Source of the DNA: Cercis canadensis | Lineage: Eukaryota; Streptophyta; Magnoliopsida; Fabales; Fabaceae | NCBI GenBank assembly: GCA_003255065.1 | Contig: QAOA01005126.1 | Coordinates: 259,850-323,849 of the forward strand | Direction of reading: 5' to 3' | Length of the DNA stretch: 64,000 bases | Shown here: positions 1-9,452 of the stretch, in pieces | Layout: every line of letters starts with the position of its first letter | How positions within the stretch are numbered: the first letter of the stretch is position 1 | The notes under the pieces: model-generated | What the model saw: only the letters and a program-made list of their open reading frames with translations | What the model was told of the DNA's origin: nothing | Database searches by the model: none | Made by a program: the position numbers and the translations under genes

Positions 1-385
1 AATTTTGAAATTGAAACTGCCAACTCTATAAATAGGTGAGAAGTGCACAATAGTAAGCAGCACCCTCGAACCCCGAATGGTGCCTTCGGGGGGTACTGCA
101 CCAAGCAATTCCTCCCACAGTTTGTGTGGGTCATAGTGTGTGCAGCCACTCACTACATCCCCATCAATTGGTAGCCCTAACAGCACTTCCACATCCTGCA
201 AAGTGATAGTACATTCTCCGACTAACATGTGAAATGTGTGTGTCTCTGGCCTCCATCGCTCTACCAGTTCTTGAACTAGTGATTTATCTAACTGGATGGA
301 ATACACCTTTGCGACACCTCCGAAGCCAGCTAGACCCACATAATGCTACACTCGTGGGTCATCTGGCAAGTCGCAACCGAGATGG
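1..385 (-). pseudogene. Plant mobile domain (PMD) fragment, runs off window start
   Basis: Read on the minus strand, this encodes a stretch typical of the plant mobile domain (PF10536, aminotransferase-like family): [12 protein letters not shown], then GECTITLQDVEVLLGLPIDG, then LWEELLGAVPPEG. The same blocks occur in the PMD gene at 18.6-19.2 kb ([24 protein letters not shown]), so the family call is supported inside the window. An in-frame TAG at 346-348 interrupts the upstream part, where Leu would be expected before HYVGLAGF. The frame stays open to base 1, so the C-terminal portion lies outside. PMD proteins are known both as host proteins (MAIN/MAIL1) and as passengers of MULE and Ty3/gypsy elements; no terminal repeat is visible here, so its carrier is unknown. 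Confidence 0.8.
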
Positions 386-389
386 CTAC

Positions 390-848
390 AGGTTCTTAAT
401 AATATATTTCGTTGTTTCAAATATCAAATCAATAAGTTCAAACACATCTCTACATTATAATATATAATGAACAAGTATCAAATATTATTATTTTATAATT
501 TATTTACTTTACTACATAAAAAATATAGCTACTATATAATGATATTAAAATCCTCAACACCTCAACACATTTTCCTTCACAAATTTGAGACCTCAAGCCA
601 ACAATTTGGCACTCAATCCTTTAAAATAATAAAAAAAAAAACCGACATTAAAAAAAAAAATGAAAACATGAGAATTCGGCACTCACTTGGTTTGTATGGG
701 AAAATTCGGCACTCAAGTTGCAAAATTCGACACTCAATGTACAAAAAAATAAATAAATAAAATAACCCTATTCATGGCAATACTTTTCAAAGTACCCTAT
801 TCATGGCATAAGTTTTCAAATGTGTAATATTCAGGGACTTGCTCCCAC
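390..848. other. AT-rich spacer with short degenerate repeats
   Basis: No credible coding sequence. The motif ATTCGGCACTCA or close variants recurs near 605, 673, 704 and 726, and a roughly 29-bp unit beginning ACCCTATTCATGGCA is present twice at about 768-825. Function unknown; it may belong to an unrecognised element. Confidence 0.4.
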
Positions 849-1066
849 AAACTTACACAAAATGTGCTACTAAATAATAAAATATATTAATTGTGTCAAA
901 AAAATTATTATTTTGAGTTATTTGTTCGATATTTTTTCTATATTATTTTATTTATGCATTTTATAGAATCTAACTATTTTAATTCATATTAGGTGACTCT
1001 TTTTTCAAAATTTTCACAATAATATCAATTTTAAAACATGAGTCCTACCAAAACTCCTTCAAATAA
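849..1066. repeat. MITE relic, same family as 10.3-10.8 kb
   Basis: On the minus strand the segment around 920-1040 aligns by eye with the arms of the stem-loop element at 10.3-10.8 kb: a block like TTTTGAAAAAAGAGTCACCT followed by TCTATAAAATGCATAAA, versus GAAAAATTAAGTTACTTAGT and CTTTATAAAATACAA. Termini and target duplication were not resolved. Confidence 0.4.
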
Positions 1067-1239
1067 GTTGGTGGTGTAGTACTACCCTTTTTAAGGAGAA
1101 TAGCTTAGCATGCACGGTTAGTAAGTTATTCATGAGCTAGTTCAAGCTCGAAAATTGTGCATTGTTTTATATAAATAACTTTTGAAGGTAGAATTATTCC
1201 TCAATTTTTTTTAGTTCCTAAAAGTATTTACCAAACTGT

Positions 1240-1305
1240 TATTTTCCTCTGCTTGATCAATATGTTGTGTGTACCTCATTTGACAAATTCTATTTATTCT
1301 CTGTT
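1240..1305. repeat. Segmental duplication copy A, part 1
   Basis: TTTTCCTCTGCTTGATCAAT and TTGTGTGTACCTCATTTGAC match 10,795-10,845 (TTCTCTGCTTGATGAATTTG, TCATTTGACTATCATT). The copy is interrupted here by the CACTA element and resumes at 2,951. It is non-coding as far as can be seen. Confidence 0.55.
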
Positions 1306-2950
1306 CACTACAAGAAAACAAAAAATTTCTCACAAAAAAAATTTATGAGAAAACACCAAAAAATCCCTGAGGAATGTGTTTTTCACGAATTTTATCATGG
1401 ATTTTAGGGCGTGAGAAAAATCTGTGTGACAAACCAAATTTCTTACATAATTCTATTCCATGAGAAAATTTCTCACGAAATTTCTTAGAAATTCTTGTTT
1501 GTGAGAAATTCCTAGAGTTTTTATTTTTATTTTTTTTGTTTTTTTCTATCTGCTAAATTCTTATATCAATACTAAAGAAATTTGTTGAGCTACAATTAAT
1601 CGAGTGTAATAAAAAAAATAATCAAGTGTAATAAAAATAAATATACAATAATGTTAGAGTTATCTCAACTATAAATCAATAAAAGTCATGTCCAAACATC
1701 TATAACACAATTGAATAAAAAAAAATACACCTAATTAAGCAACGATTAATTTAGTTAACTCAAGCACTAAAGTTGTATATCACTCACTACTAGCAAGAGC
1801 TGAATGCAATATATCTTCCAAATACTTCTCAACAGCATCATACTGTTGTTTCTTATCCTCAATTGCTAAGGCAGCCAAAGCTTTATTCTACATCATCACC
1901 ACCAGCACAAAAATATAATTAGAATAAAAAAAAAAACATACAATGCTCCAGAACATGTTGCAGTATAAGAAAAAATTGAAATATGAAATACCAGAGGCAA
2001 GTCTTGATAGCTCCTCAAAGTACCAAGGATGGGCTTAGTAGTTTGCTTCTCTAGTTCCTTTCTATGCTCTACCATTTCAACCAAACCCCATGCAAGTATT
2101 AGTTTGTGTTCCAATTTTCCATTTGGCCCTCACATATAGCTACCTCTCAAAATTGCAATAAATCATACACCATCCAAAAAAAGCCCTAATTCAATTTCAC
2201 TAAAAATCAACAAAATCACTTCCAATTTCACATTTCCAATTCGGGCATCAACCTCCAAATTTTGTCCACATTCAAAACTAATAACATCTAAACTAAGAAA
2301 CATTCACCTAAAATATATCATACATCAAAAGCCATATGCAAATTAACTACAAATTTAAGAAGAAAAACGCATAAACAAAGAGGAAATTCTACTTATGCCA
2401 ATGTGTACTAAGACGCAAAGAGAGGGGGGGGGGGGTGGGGGAAGTAAACCAATAAATTGCCGCCACAAACCCTTCGGTGCGCCACCTAGAACGGTGGAAG
2501 TGAGGGAGACTGAAGGGGGAGAGAAGAGAGGGAAAATGAGAGCTGTTTGCAAATGGAGGGATGACTGCATGAGGGAGATAAAATGTAATTTTCTCACGGA
2601 ATTTTTTTGTGAAAAAGTTTCATGAGAAATTTGAAAGCCCTAATTTTAACTTTAGTAAAACATTGCGTTCTAGTTCTCACAAAATTTCTAACGGAAAAAT
2701 TTTTCATGAGAAATTTTTGAGAAAATTGAATTTTTAATGAAATTTTCTCACAGAATTTGTCATGAAATTTTTGTGCATAAAAATTTTTTGTGAGAAATTC
2801 TCATGGAAAATTTTTTCAAGAGAAAATTTCATCAGAAATTCAATTTCCTCAAGGAATTTTCTCGCAGAAAATTTTTCCGTGAAAAATTCCTATTGAATGC
2901 TAATCCGTGAGAATTCTGTTCCATGAGAAATTGTGTGTTTTCTTCTAGTG
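1306..2950. mobile_element. Non-autonomous CACTA (En/Spm) DNA transposon
   Basis: The element begins CACTACAAGAAAA and ends TTTTCTTCTAGTG, the terminal signature of plant CACTA transposons. It is flanked by the 3-bp direct repeat GTT (1,303-1,305 and 2,951-2,953), the target-site size expected for the superfamily. Both subterminal regions (about 1,320-1,520 and 2,585-2,940) are packed with inverted and direct copies of a TTTCTCACRGAAAATTT-like motif, as expected for subterminal transposase-binding repeats. At 1,645 bp it lacks the TNP2-type transposase present at 45-49 kb, so it would need an enzyme in trans. Its termini and subterminal motif match the large CACTA element at 43.3-49.8 kb. Confidence 0.92.
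1790..2114 (-). pseudogene. Possible two-exon remnant inside the CACTA element
   Basis: On the minus strand the stretch EHKLILAWGLVEMVEHRKEL, continuing about 20 residues to SYQDLPL, is followed by a GT...AG interval (donor GTATTTC, acceptor GATGTAG). In frame after it comes a charged, coiled-coil-like tail (ALAIEDKKQQYDAVEKYLED) ending in a TGA. This resembles the terminal exons of a CACTA-encoded protein, but I cannot assign a named domain. It may be the remaining 3' end of an internally deleted parent element. Confidence 0.35.
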
Positions 2951-3123
2951 GTTGCTCGCTCAAGGTGTGGGTATGTCTGAAAGGGCATTGATGCTTTTAT
3001 GTACAATTTACACAGGCTCCCAAAGTACAATAATGAAAAGTAGTTTCCTTAGTTATTGTAATAATTGTACCACCAAAACCATATAGGGTAAGAGTGATTA
3101 GCACAAGTAATTGATGGAATAAT
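2951..3123. repeat. Segmental duplication copy A, part 2
   Basis: The sequence from TCAAGGTGTGGGTATGTCTG through TAAGAGTGATTAGCACAAGT aligns with 10,880-11,030 (TCAAGGAGTGGGCACGTCTG; ATAAGAGTGACTTCACCAGC). It ends exactly where the inverted-repeat element starts at about 3,124 and resumes after 4,028. Confidence 0.55.
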
Positions 3124-4028
3124 GGAGCCGTTATTTCTATACCTTAGTTTGTTAATGTCACACCCTATTTAATGTCTAAATATGATATAAATTAACTTAC
3201 CTCATTCAAAAATAGAAAGTTTTTAAAATTGATTAATCATAAATTCTCTTTCTAGCTCTTATTAATTATAGCTCTATTTTTTTTCTAAAATTATTTTCAA
3301 TGTCATTCTTAAATAGTAAATGTATCTTTAGAGTTAGACCAATAATATCAAACAGGTTGCGTTGGTCACGCCAATGATTCAAGATCATCGTTGGAATTTT
3401 GCTACCAATTTGTAGACGCCATTGATAGTGAGCACAAAGTTGGTCAACATCCAAGGAGGAGCTAAAGAAGTGAGTTATATATTAATACAACAATTAAAGA
3501 TGAGTGAGCCGTCCATGTATATCTCTTCCCTAACCTGTAGAAGAAAAACCTTTGTCTGGCAAAGGACTATGTCCCTCATTATTGTGGTTATGTTTCTACT
3601 CCATACCACCACCAGCCATGCCAAACCAAGCAGTAAATGCACCTCTTCCTGTGGCAAACTCAAAATTAGCAAACCGTTTCGAGTACATGGTGACCCAAAA
3701 AGGTGTGGCAACCAGAAACTTGAAATAAATTGTGAGAACAATGTGGCGATGGTATCTCTGTATTTAGGCAAATATTATGTCGAAGCAATCAATCATAGTG
3801 ACTCTACAATTCGACTTGTTGATCTTGATGTTCATCAACGAAGAATGAAATTGGAGATAATTATAAGAAAAAATGGAGCCATAATTAATAAGAGTTAGAA
3901 AAAGAATATTATGATTAGTCAATTTTAAAAACTTTCTATTTTTGAATGAAAGTAATTTAGTCCATATCATATCTAGACATTAAATAGAGTGTGGCATTAG
4001 CAAACTAAAGTGTGGAAATAGCGGCTCC
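3124..4028. mobile_element. Gene-capturing inverted-repeat element (MULE-like, Pack type)
   Basis: Two inverted arms of about 190 bp (3,124-3,315 and 3,843-4,028) enclose about 530 bp. Both termini read GGAGCCGYTATTTC inward, followed by TAGTTTGYTAATGYCACAC. The same terminal sequence family occurs on the short element at 6,583-6,780, which has a 9-bp target duplication, pointing to the Mutator-like superfamily. No clean target duplication was found here. The paralogous segment near 11.03 kb appears to lack the element, consistent with insertion. The interior contains a GUB_WAK receptor exon, so this looks like a Pack-MULE that acquired a host gene fragment. Confidence 0.75.
3569..3898 (+). 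CDS. Truncated GUB_WAK (LRK10L/WAK-like receptor) ectodomain ORF, captured
   Basis: The ORF encodes about 109 residues from the ATG at 3,569; in-frame ATGs also exist at 3,500 and 3,422. I prefer 3,569 because it opens a signal-peptide-like segment (MSLIIVVMFLLHTTTSHA). The mature part has the wall-associated receptor kinase galacturonan-binding signature: a CTSSCGKLKISKPFRVHGDP block, KRCGN, then LEINCENNVAMVSL, KYYVEAIN and TIRLVDLDV. In LRK10L/WAK-like receptors this extracellular domain is followed by a second cysteine-rich region, a transmembrane helix and a kinase; all are absent. The last roughly 18 residues (from MKLEIII) are encoded by the element's right inverted repeat, so the C terminus is chimeric. 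It could be a secreted decoy-like peptide or simply untranslated debris. Confidence 0.6.
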   Translation: MSLIIVVMFLLHTTTSHAKPSSKCTSSCGKLKISKPFRVHGDPKRCGNQKLEINCENNVAMVSLYLGKYYVEAINHSDSTIRLVDLDVHQRRMKLEIIIRKNGAIINKS

Positions 4029-4270
4029 CAATATCAATCATGTCCCTAGTTATTTAACATTAGCTAGCATATCGCATTCATAGGCAGTTATTGCTTTCTT
4101 TACTCTCTCTCTGTTTCAATTTCTATTTGGCATAGGTATTGAAATGTATAAGCTTTCTGAAGTGATATGTCTACTACAACGACAGAAATTGTGAAGAACA
4201 AAGAGATTTATTATTAAGACTAAGCAATAGAGAGGTGGAAAAATTGACCACTTCATCACTAATTGTACCT
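4029..4270. repeat. Segmental duplication copy A, part 3
   Basis: The run beginning CTCTCTCTGTTTCAATTTCT and TTTGGCATAGGTATTGAAAT aligns with 11,595-11,795 (CTCTCTCTTTCAATTTCTAC; TTGGCATAGATAGTTGAAAA). Both copies continue into a GAGATTATTTATTAAG-like stretch. Confidence 0.5.
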
Positions 4271-5397
4271 AATTTCCTATACACCAGGAGCACTTGAATT
4301 TACTCCCAAGTGGGTCCTAAAATTGTTTACAGAAAGCTGAATTTTGAGATCAAACTTTGATACTTTGATGCAGAACATGACAACACACTTCCGAACTCAC
4401 ATATATTGCCTTCGAAAAGAAAAACAAAATTACGTGTATTGATGCTCTTCGATCTATAATAGTAACTTGTAAAATGTTAAGACTTCGAGCCCTATCCCTA
4501 TCATATAACAAAACAAATTAATTGGTGACAAGGTGAACCTAGCAAAAGTATCTCTTTTATGTTAGAGTATAGGTCCCCTTCTTCGTGTTTTTTCCTCTTC
4601 AAAATAATGTTAAATAATAGTAGGATTCCAAGTATCACTTCCTTACATTGTTCACCTCTATTACTAGTGTAAATTGTAATTATTAATTTGCAGTAAAGAT
4701 AAAGCTATTTTAATTAACAGTTGTGAATAGACATCAACCTTAAGAAGACATAACTTCTTAAAAGGGTATTTGTCTAAAGTTGTTCTTTTATTACCAAAAA
4801 AAACAGCTGTAAAATTTAAAATTTATTAGTCATGACTCTTTCTGTGGAGGACTACAACTCCAAGAGTCATGTCTATAAATTTTACAAAGAGATTTGTTAT
4901 ATGCTATCACCATTCTAAAGTGGAGAGTAACGTTATCGTTTTCCTCAAAAAATTTAATTTGGACAAAAATAACCATTATTTCAAAGCTCATTACAAAATT
5001 CTTGTAAAATCAATAAGATGCCATGTGAGTCAAACATAAAAGAAAAGTGATATCCCCTTAAAAAATTTCTTCCAACTCCCTGTTTGATCCAATTTATGTC
5101 ATTATAGCTAGTTTTTAATTGTTTTGATTGACATTGAATTACTTTGTTTCATGAGAGCTTTATCAGTCCAAATTTAATGTTTTGAGAGAGATGATAGTGC
5201 TACCCCACTTTAGGTAAAGGGTAGCACAGAAATTTAGAAACCAATGCTATGGACTATTTCAAGAATTTCAGCAAGCTACTTAATTGAAAGTATGTTTACT
5301 ACTTCATTTGTGCCTTGAGAGCCACAAGACAAATGTGAATAATTTATCACCTTCAATTATGAATGTATTTTATTATTGATCTAATTAATATAAGCAA
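4271..5397. other. AT-rich non-coding stretch with a short hairpin
   Basis: No coding sequence is recognised. At about 4,807-4,890 an imperfect inverted repeat (arms including TTAGTCATGACTCTT and AAGAGTCATGTCTATAAA) could form a hairpin, possibly a small MITE relic. A second short palindrome, GTGCTACCCC / GGGTAGCAC, lies at about 5,191-5,226. Confidence 0.4.
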
Positions 5398-5634
5398 ATG
5401 GAAAATGTTAGTGTTGTGTTAGTTGTGTTGTTGCTTGTGAGTTATGGAAGCTTCGGGCATAGTAAAGCAGAAGTAGAAATTAACTCAGAATGTCAAAAGG
5501 AAGTGAATTTAAAATCGAAACTTGCATCTTTCCAGCAAGTAGATATTGATGTAGATGGAATCCATGATTTAGATGAAGATAATTTATTTGGAAGTGGTAT
5601 AATAGCAACAAATAAAAACTTAAAGTTTCATTAG
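5398..5634 (+). CDS. Small secreted-protein-like ORF, unrecognised
   Basis: The ORF encodes 78 residues. The N terminus (MENVSVVLVVLLLVSYGSFG) looks like a classical signal peptide with a plausible cleavage before HSKAEVEI. The remainder is acidic with a single cysteine (SECQKEV) and a Asp-rich stretch (VDIDVDGIHDLDEDN). I do not recognise a family. The ATG is preceded by AT-rich sequence, and the ORF lies about 1.4 kb downstream of the GUB_WAK element. It may be the first exon of a decayed gene or a chance ORF; no downstream exon was identified. Confidence 0.3.
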   Translation: MENVSVVLVVLLLVSYGSFGHSKAEVEINSECQKEVNLKSKLASFQQVDIDVDGIHDLDEDNLFGSGIIATNKNLKFH

Positions 5635-5829
5635 GGGCATTTTGGCAGTTAATTTCACTTTTGACAGTTGACTTGCACTTCAGTTAGTAGTTCTATTACA
5701 AATTGGATTTATGTGTACCATGTTTTTCGAAATATAAGGGAGATCTATGTAGTTTTCCAAGATAGATGGAAGGTAAAATCAATTAAATACAGCAGAGGTT
5801 GAAGTAATTTAGCTTATTTTTAAAAGCAA

Positions 5830-6380
5830 TTGGAAGGAATGGGGATGGAGAATTCCTAATTACTAATATATGAAATCATCAATTTAGATTTATTTACTAT
5901 TGAAAGGATTGCTCATGAAATATAACAAGTTGGAGATAAAATTTGATATTTCACTAGTTAGTAGTATGACAAGGCACTAAAATTGATTTATGGGAATGAC
6001 TAATTGTGGAGAATTACAAATTGGAGAGCAACTTTGGAATTTTTTTTTATTACTAGTGTAAGAAGTGCTTTATTTATTTATTGCTGAGCTAGTAGTGTAA
6101 GAGGTTACCATCTTATTTTTAGGTATAATCTATATATAGGATTCATTTGAAGAATTAGAAGTTGGAGATGAGCTTTGAAATTTTTTTCACTACTAGTGTA
6201 AGAAGTTATCTTTCTTTTTCTTTTCTTTTATTGTTTTTGTTTTTGTTGAGATAGTAGTGTAAGAAGTTACTATCTTATATTAGGTATAAAGTGTAGGATT
6301 TGTTATGGAAATAAAAAGTTGGACTAATTAATAGTGAAATTTTCCTAATTATTAGTGTGTGAAATCATTCTTATATTTAA
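5830..6380. repeat. Imperfect tandem repeat, about 140-bp unit
   Basis: Units containing TACTAGTGTAAGAAGT followed by TAGTAGTGTAAGARGTTAC and TTAGGTATAA recur with a spacing of about 140 bp (anchors at 6,051 and 6,191), with more diverged partial copies on both sides. Non-coding. Confidence 0.5.
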
Positions 6381-6582
6381 TTATTATTTTTTTAGGAAAA
6401 AATAAGAAATGCATTAAGAAGCAGAAGAATCCTCTAAGAGTACACCAAAGTCTACCCAAACTTTTATATCATCAAGCTATTGAGACCAACGAGCAAGTCG
6501 ATGAGTAATCATATTACTAGTACAAAAAATACAAGAAAAATAAATGCAAAGAAATAATAATATTTAATTATTATTAAAACTA

Positions 6583-6780
6583 GGAATCTGTTATTTTCAC
6601 ATTCTATTTTGCTAATGTCACACCATATTTAATGTCTAAATATAATATAGACTAAATTACTCTTATTTAATATGAAAAGCTTTTAAACTTGACTAAAAGT
6701 GAGTTATTTAATCTATATCATATTTAAATATTAAATAGAGTGTGATATTAGTAAAATACAATATAAAAATAACAATTCTC
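6583..6780. mobile_element. MULE-type MITE with 9-bp target-site duplication
   Basis: A 198-bp stem-loop element starts GGAATCTGTTATTTT and ends, in reverse complement, GAGAATTGTTATTTT. Its arms share CTAATRTCACACYMTATTTAA with the GUB_WAK-bearing element at 3.1-4.0 kb. It is bounded by a perfect 9-bp direct repeat TTAAAACTA (6,574-6,582 and 6,781-6,789), the length diagnostic of Mutator-like transposition. Non-coding. Confidence 0.85.
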
Positions 6781-6781
6781 T

Positions 6782-6870
6782 TAAAACTATTATAAGATAT
6801 ATTAGACGACTCAATTTTTTGAAATGTTTACGATCATATTAAAATTAGAAGTTAATCTCACCCAAAACCC
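6782..6870. repeat. Partial relic of the 10.3-kb MITE family
   Basis: ACTCAATTTTTTGAAATGTT, read on the minus strand, resembles the arm block AAAATTGAGTTACTTAGT of the element at 10.3-10.8 kb. It is diverged and has no termini. Confidence 0.25.
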
Positions 6871-7080
6871 TATATGAGAAATGGGCGAATGTCTTTCCCT
6901 ATATTTAATGGGGTAGAATAATAAGCACCTTGCAGTCCTGCAAAAAGAAACTTGGGTTTTTTTTTTTCAAAAGTAGAAACAAAAATTGATAATGACTAAA
7001 AGAGAAAAATGATAACTTGACATCATATAATGATCATTAGTTAAAAAGTTCAATAAATTATCATTGTGAGTGAGAATCAC

Positions 7081-7129
7081 CCCCCCCCACCCCCCCCCCC
7101 CCCCCCCCTCCTTTTTTTTTTTTTTTTTG
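7081..7129. repeat. Poly-C / poly-T simple sequence
   Basis: An uninterrupted C-rich run (with one A) is followed directly by about 18 Ts. Simple sequence, prone to length error. Confidence 0.9.
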
Positions 7130-7384
7130 GTTTAATGTAAAAGCAACTTTTGGGTTTTTGAGATGTCCAAGATAATATCTTTCGGAAATGTCGAGTCATT
7201 TTTGTCCTAGCCGAAAGGTAGCTTAGTGAGGTCAATATTATCCGGACAAAGCAAAACTGTAGACGGTTGCTTTCCTTTGCTGGTTAGTTTCATTCATTTG
7301 TCTTTTAAGACTTTATTTGGTATTTTTTTTGTCTCATTTATCATGTGATTAAAATTATCATGGCTTGATTTTTAAGGAATACCC

Positions 7385-7541
7385 TAGTGGTTAACTAACC
7401 TGAAGCAATAGCTTAAGTGATTATATACCCAGCTTATAAGATTGAGGAGGTTCTCAAGATCCAAGATCAAATTTTGATGTTTATTTTTGTTAGTTGTACT
7501 AATTATTATAGTGGTATAATAATATTATTGACGACTTAAAT
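7385..7541 (+). repeat. SINE-like dispersed repeat, copy 1
   Basis: The block AGCTTAAGTGATTATATACC ... AAGATTGAGGAGGTTC ... AAGATCAAATTTTGATG ... GCTATTATT-like tail aligns with 10,025-10,170. An internal segment resembles the variable-distance promoter pattern of plant tRNA-derived SINEs, but no convincing B box is intact. The LINE at 7,556 is inserted at its 3' end. Confidence 0.4.
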
Positions 7542-7555
7542 GTCTGCTCTTTCCT

Positions 7556-8577
7556 TTTTTTTTTTTGATTAACCAACGGGGCAAAAGCCCAAAACAAACA
7601 AAAACAGCAAGCACCTACAGAGGAACAGTTCTAGGTGTAGCCACACCCATGCTGTCTTGCAACAGTAACTCCCTTACACAGATGGGAGGCTCCGAGAAGT
7701 AAATAACATCAAAACTACCCACGTGACCCTGACGGGCTAAAGAATCGGCGCACTGATTCCCTTCTCTAAAAACATGCTTAATCTCAAGCTCCCATGCAAA
7801 CCGTTGCATGTCTCTAATCTCTTTAACTAAGGAAAAACAGGGATGCTGGGAACTGGTGCAGCTTTGAATAAGCTGGATGCAGCACTGAGAATCTGTCTCA
7901 GCTACAACTTTTCGAAGACCCAAGGACCACGCAAGGCGGATACCAAGAATCAAGCCCCAAAGCTTCGCATAGGTGATAGAGCACTGCCCAGGTTAGTCAT
8001 AAAACCAGCGATAAAAGCACCAGAAGCGTCTCTAAGTAACCCTCCACAAGCCGCAGAAAGGGAAGACCCTAGCATGGAGCCATCGGTATTCAGCTTTGTC
8101 CACCCATCCTTCGGGAACACCCAGGAAATATGCCTAGTCATGCGGTTGCCACCTTGTAAGCGGCCAATAATAGAACTATCATCCACTCCATAATCCTTAA
8201 CTCTGGCCAAGATGTGGAAAACAAGGTCCCCTTTGCCTATGGCTCTGTCACTCTCAAAAACAGAAGCATTCCTGGCTTCCCATAACGAGTGCACTGCCAC
8301 CCCAAACAAACGAGCCCAGTCAAGAGTATTTCTTCCCCAATCCTTGCTTAAATTCAAAAAAACCCAATCGTGAAGATGAAGACTAAAAAACTGGTGCCAC
8401 TTCCCAGGGTGAACCAACCTCCTCCAAACAGTTGTTGCTGCATTGCAGTCCCGTAGGACGTGTAAGGTAGTTTCCAGATCTTTACCACAATTAGCACAGA
8501 TAGGGTCATCCGTAAGATGTCTACTGTATCTCCGAAAGTTCGTAAGAAGACTATCATGACTCACAAGCCAAAGGAAG
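7556..8577 (-). mobile_element. 5'-truncated LINE (L1-type) insertion
   Basis: The element has a minus-strand poly(A) (plus-strand T run from 7,556), is truncated upstream inside the reverse-transcriptase C-terminal zinc region, and is flanked by a 14-bp direct repeat GTCTGCTCTTTCCT (7,542-7,555 and 8,578-8,591). Poly(A), 5' truncation and a long target duplication are hallmarks of target-primed reverse transcription. It landed in the 3' end of the SINE-like repeat that also occurs at 10.03-10.17 kb. Confidence 0.9.
7615..8564 (-). pseudogene. LINE ORF2 C terminus: zf-RVT and RNase H
   Basis: The first frame (8,564 to 7,950) has the zf-RVT zinc-binding pattern ICANCGKDLETTLHVLRDC, then the start of an RNase H domain with KLNTDGSMLGSSLSAACGGL (first catalytic Asp). 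A frameshift near 7,950 moves to the second frame (7,953 to 7,615). There LGLRKVVAETDSQ supplies another catalytic Asp, and HVFREGNQCADSLARQG is the conserved C-terminal RNase H motif. This arrangement (RVT, zf-RVT, RVT_3 RNase H) is typical of plant L1-like elements. The reverse transcriptase core is missing because of truncation, so it cannot be functional. Confidence 0.9.
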
Positions 8578-8591
8578 GTCTGCTCTTTCCT

Positions 8592-9452
8592 ATGTGTGAG
8601 TTTCTTGAAGAAAGAAATATGTAAATATACATTGTGACTTGTGAAACTTTTATCTTATGAAGTTTTTTCAAAACTGTTTTTCAATAAAACTCCAAGTGTT
8701 TTGGTTCAATAGTAAGGATGCAATAAGTTCTTTTAAACTAGTTAAGATTAATTTAAATCTTGGAATTAGTACCCATGTAAGATTTTCTTTAAATGTACCA
8801 AGTCAATGTAGAGCGTGTGCCCTTGAAATCGGCCTAGAATAGATTTAACCTCATTATGCGAAAACTGATTTGAAGATACCATCATAGTTGAAAAAATATA
8901 TATTTTGTAAAATAAAATTATTTATGAAGCATTCATTATTTATAATATTTGAAGTTAAGTATTAGCTTTAGTCTGACTAAAAGTTTAATAATGAGAGTTA
9001 TAAACTATTTAAGTACACACATATGCTTTTACCAAAATTATAAAAAAGTATTCAGATATGTATTCAGTCACAATTATACAAAATATAAGTTAATAGAAAA
9101 AGTAATTCAAATAGGCTTTGCATGTTGCAACTCATGAGATATATTAACACATAGATGTCTGTATAGAAATGATACGCAAATGGAAGAACTCATAATTAAT
9201 AGTGTAGGAAAGGCAAGAATAACTGAATAAGCTTATATATATACATGCAATATATTTTGCGATAAATAATTTTATGTACACCACAATCAGTGTAAGTGAT
9301 CTTAGATAACTTTTCTTATCTAATGAGAAAACAGAAGTAAAAGTATATACACAATATTTATATTCATAATTATATATACCTTTATAAATACCTTCATCTA
9401 AATTTTGTGGTTTTAGTCAAACTTCTTATGTGTTAAACATAGATCGTTAACA
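8592..9452. other. AT-rich spacer, nothing recognised
   Basis: Only short low-complexity reading frames on both strands; no repeat termini or gene fragments recognised. Confidence 0.5.

Noticed and set aside
2355..2625. Overlapping short frames on both strands around a G run in the first CACTA
   Set aside because: Low-complexity translation without family resemblance or splice context.
3123..4038. 9-bp target duplication for the GUB_WAK element
   Set aside because: Flanks (ATGGAATAA / AATATCAAT) do not match at any offset I tried, so no duplication is claimed.
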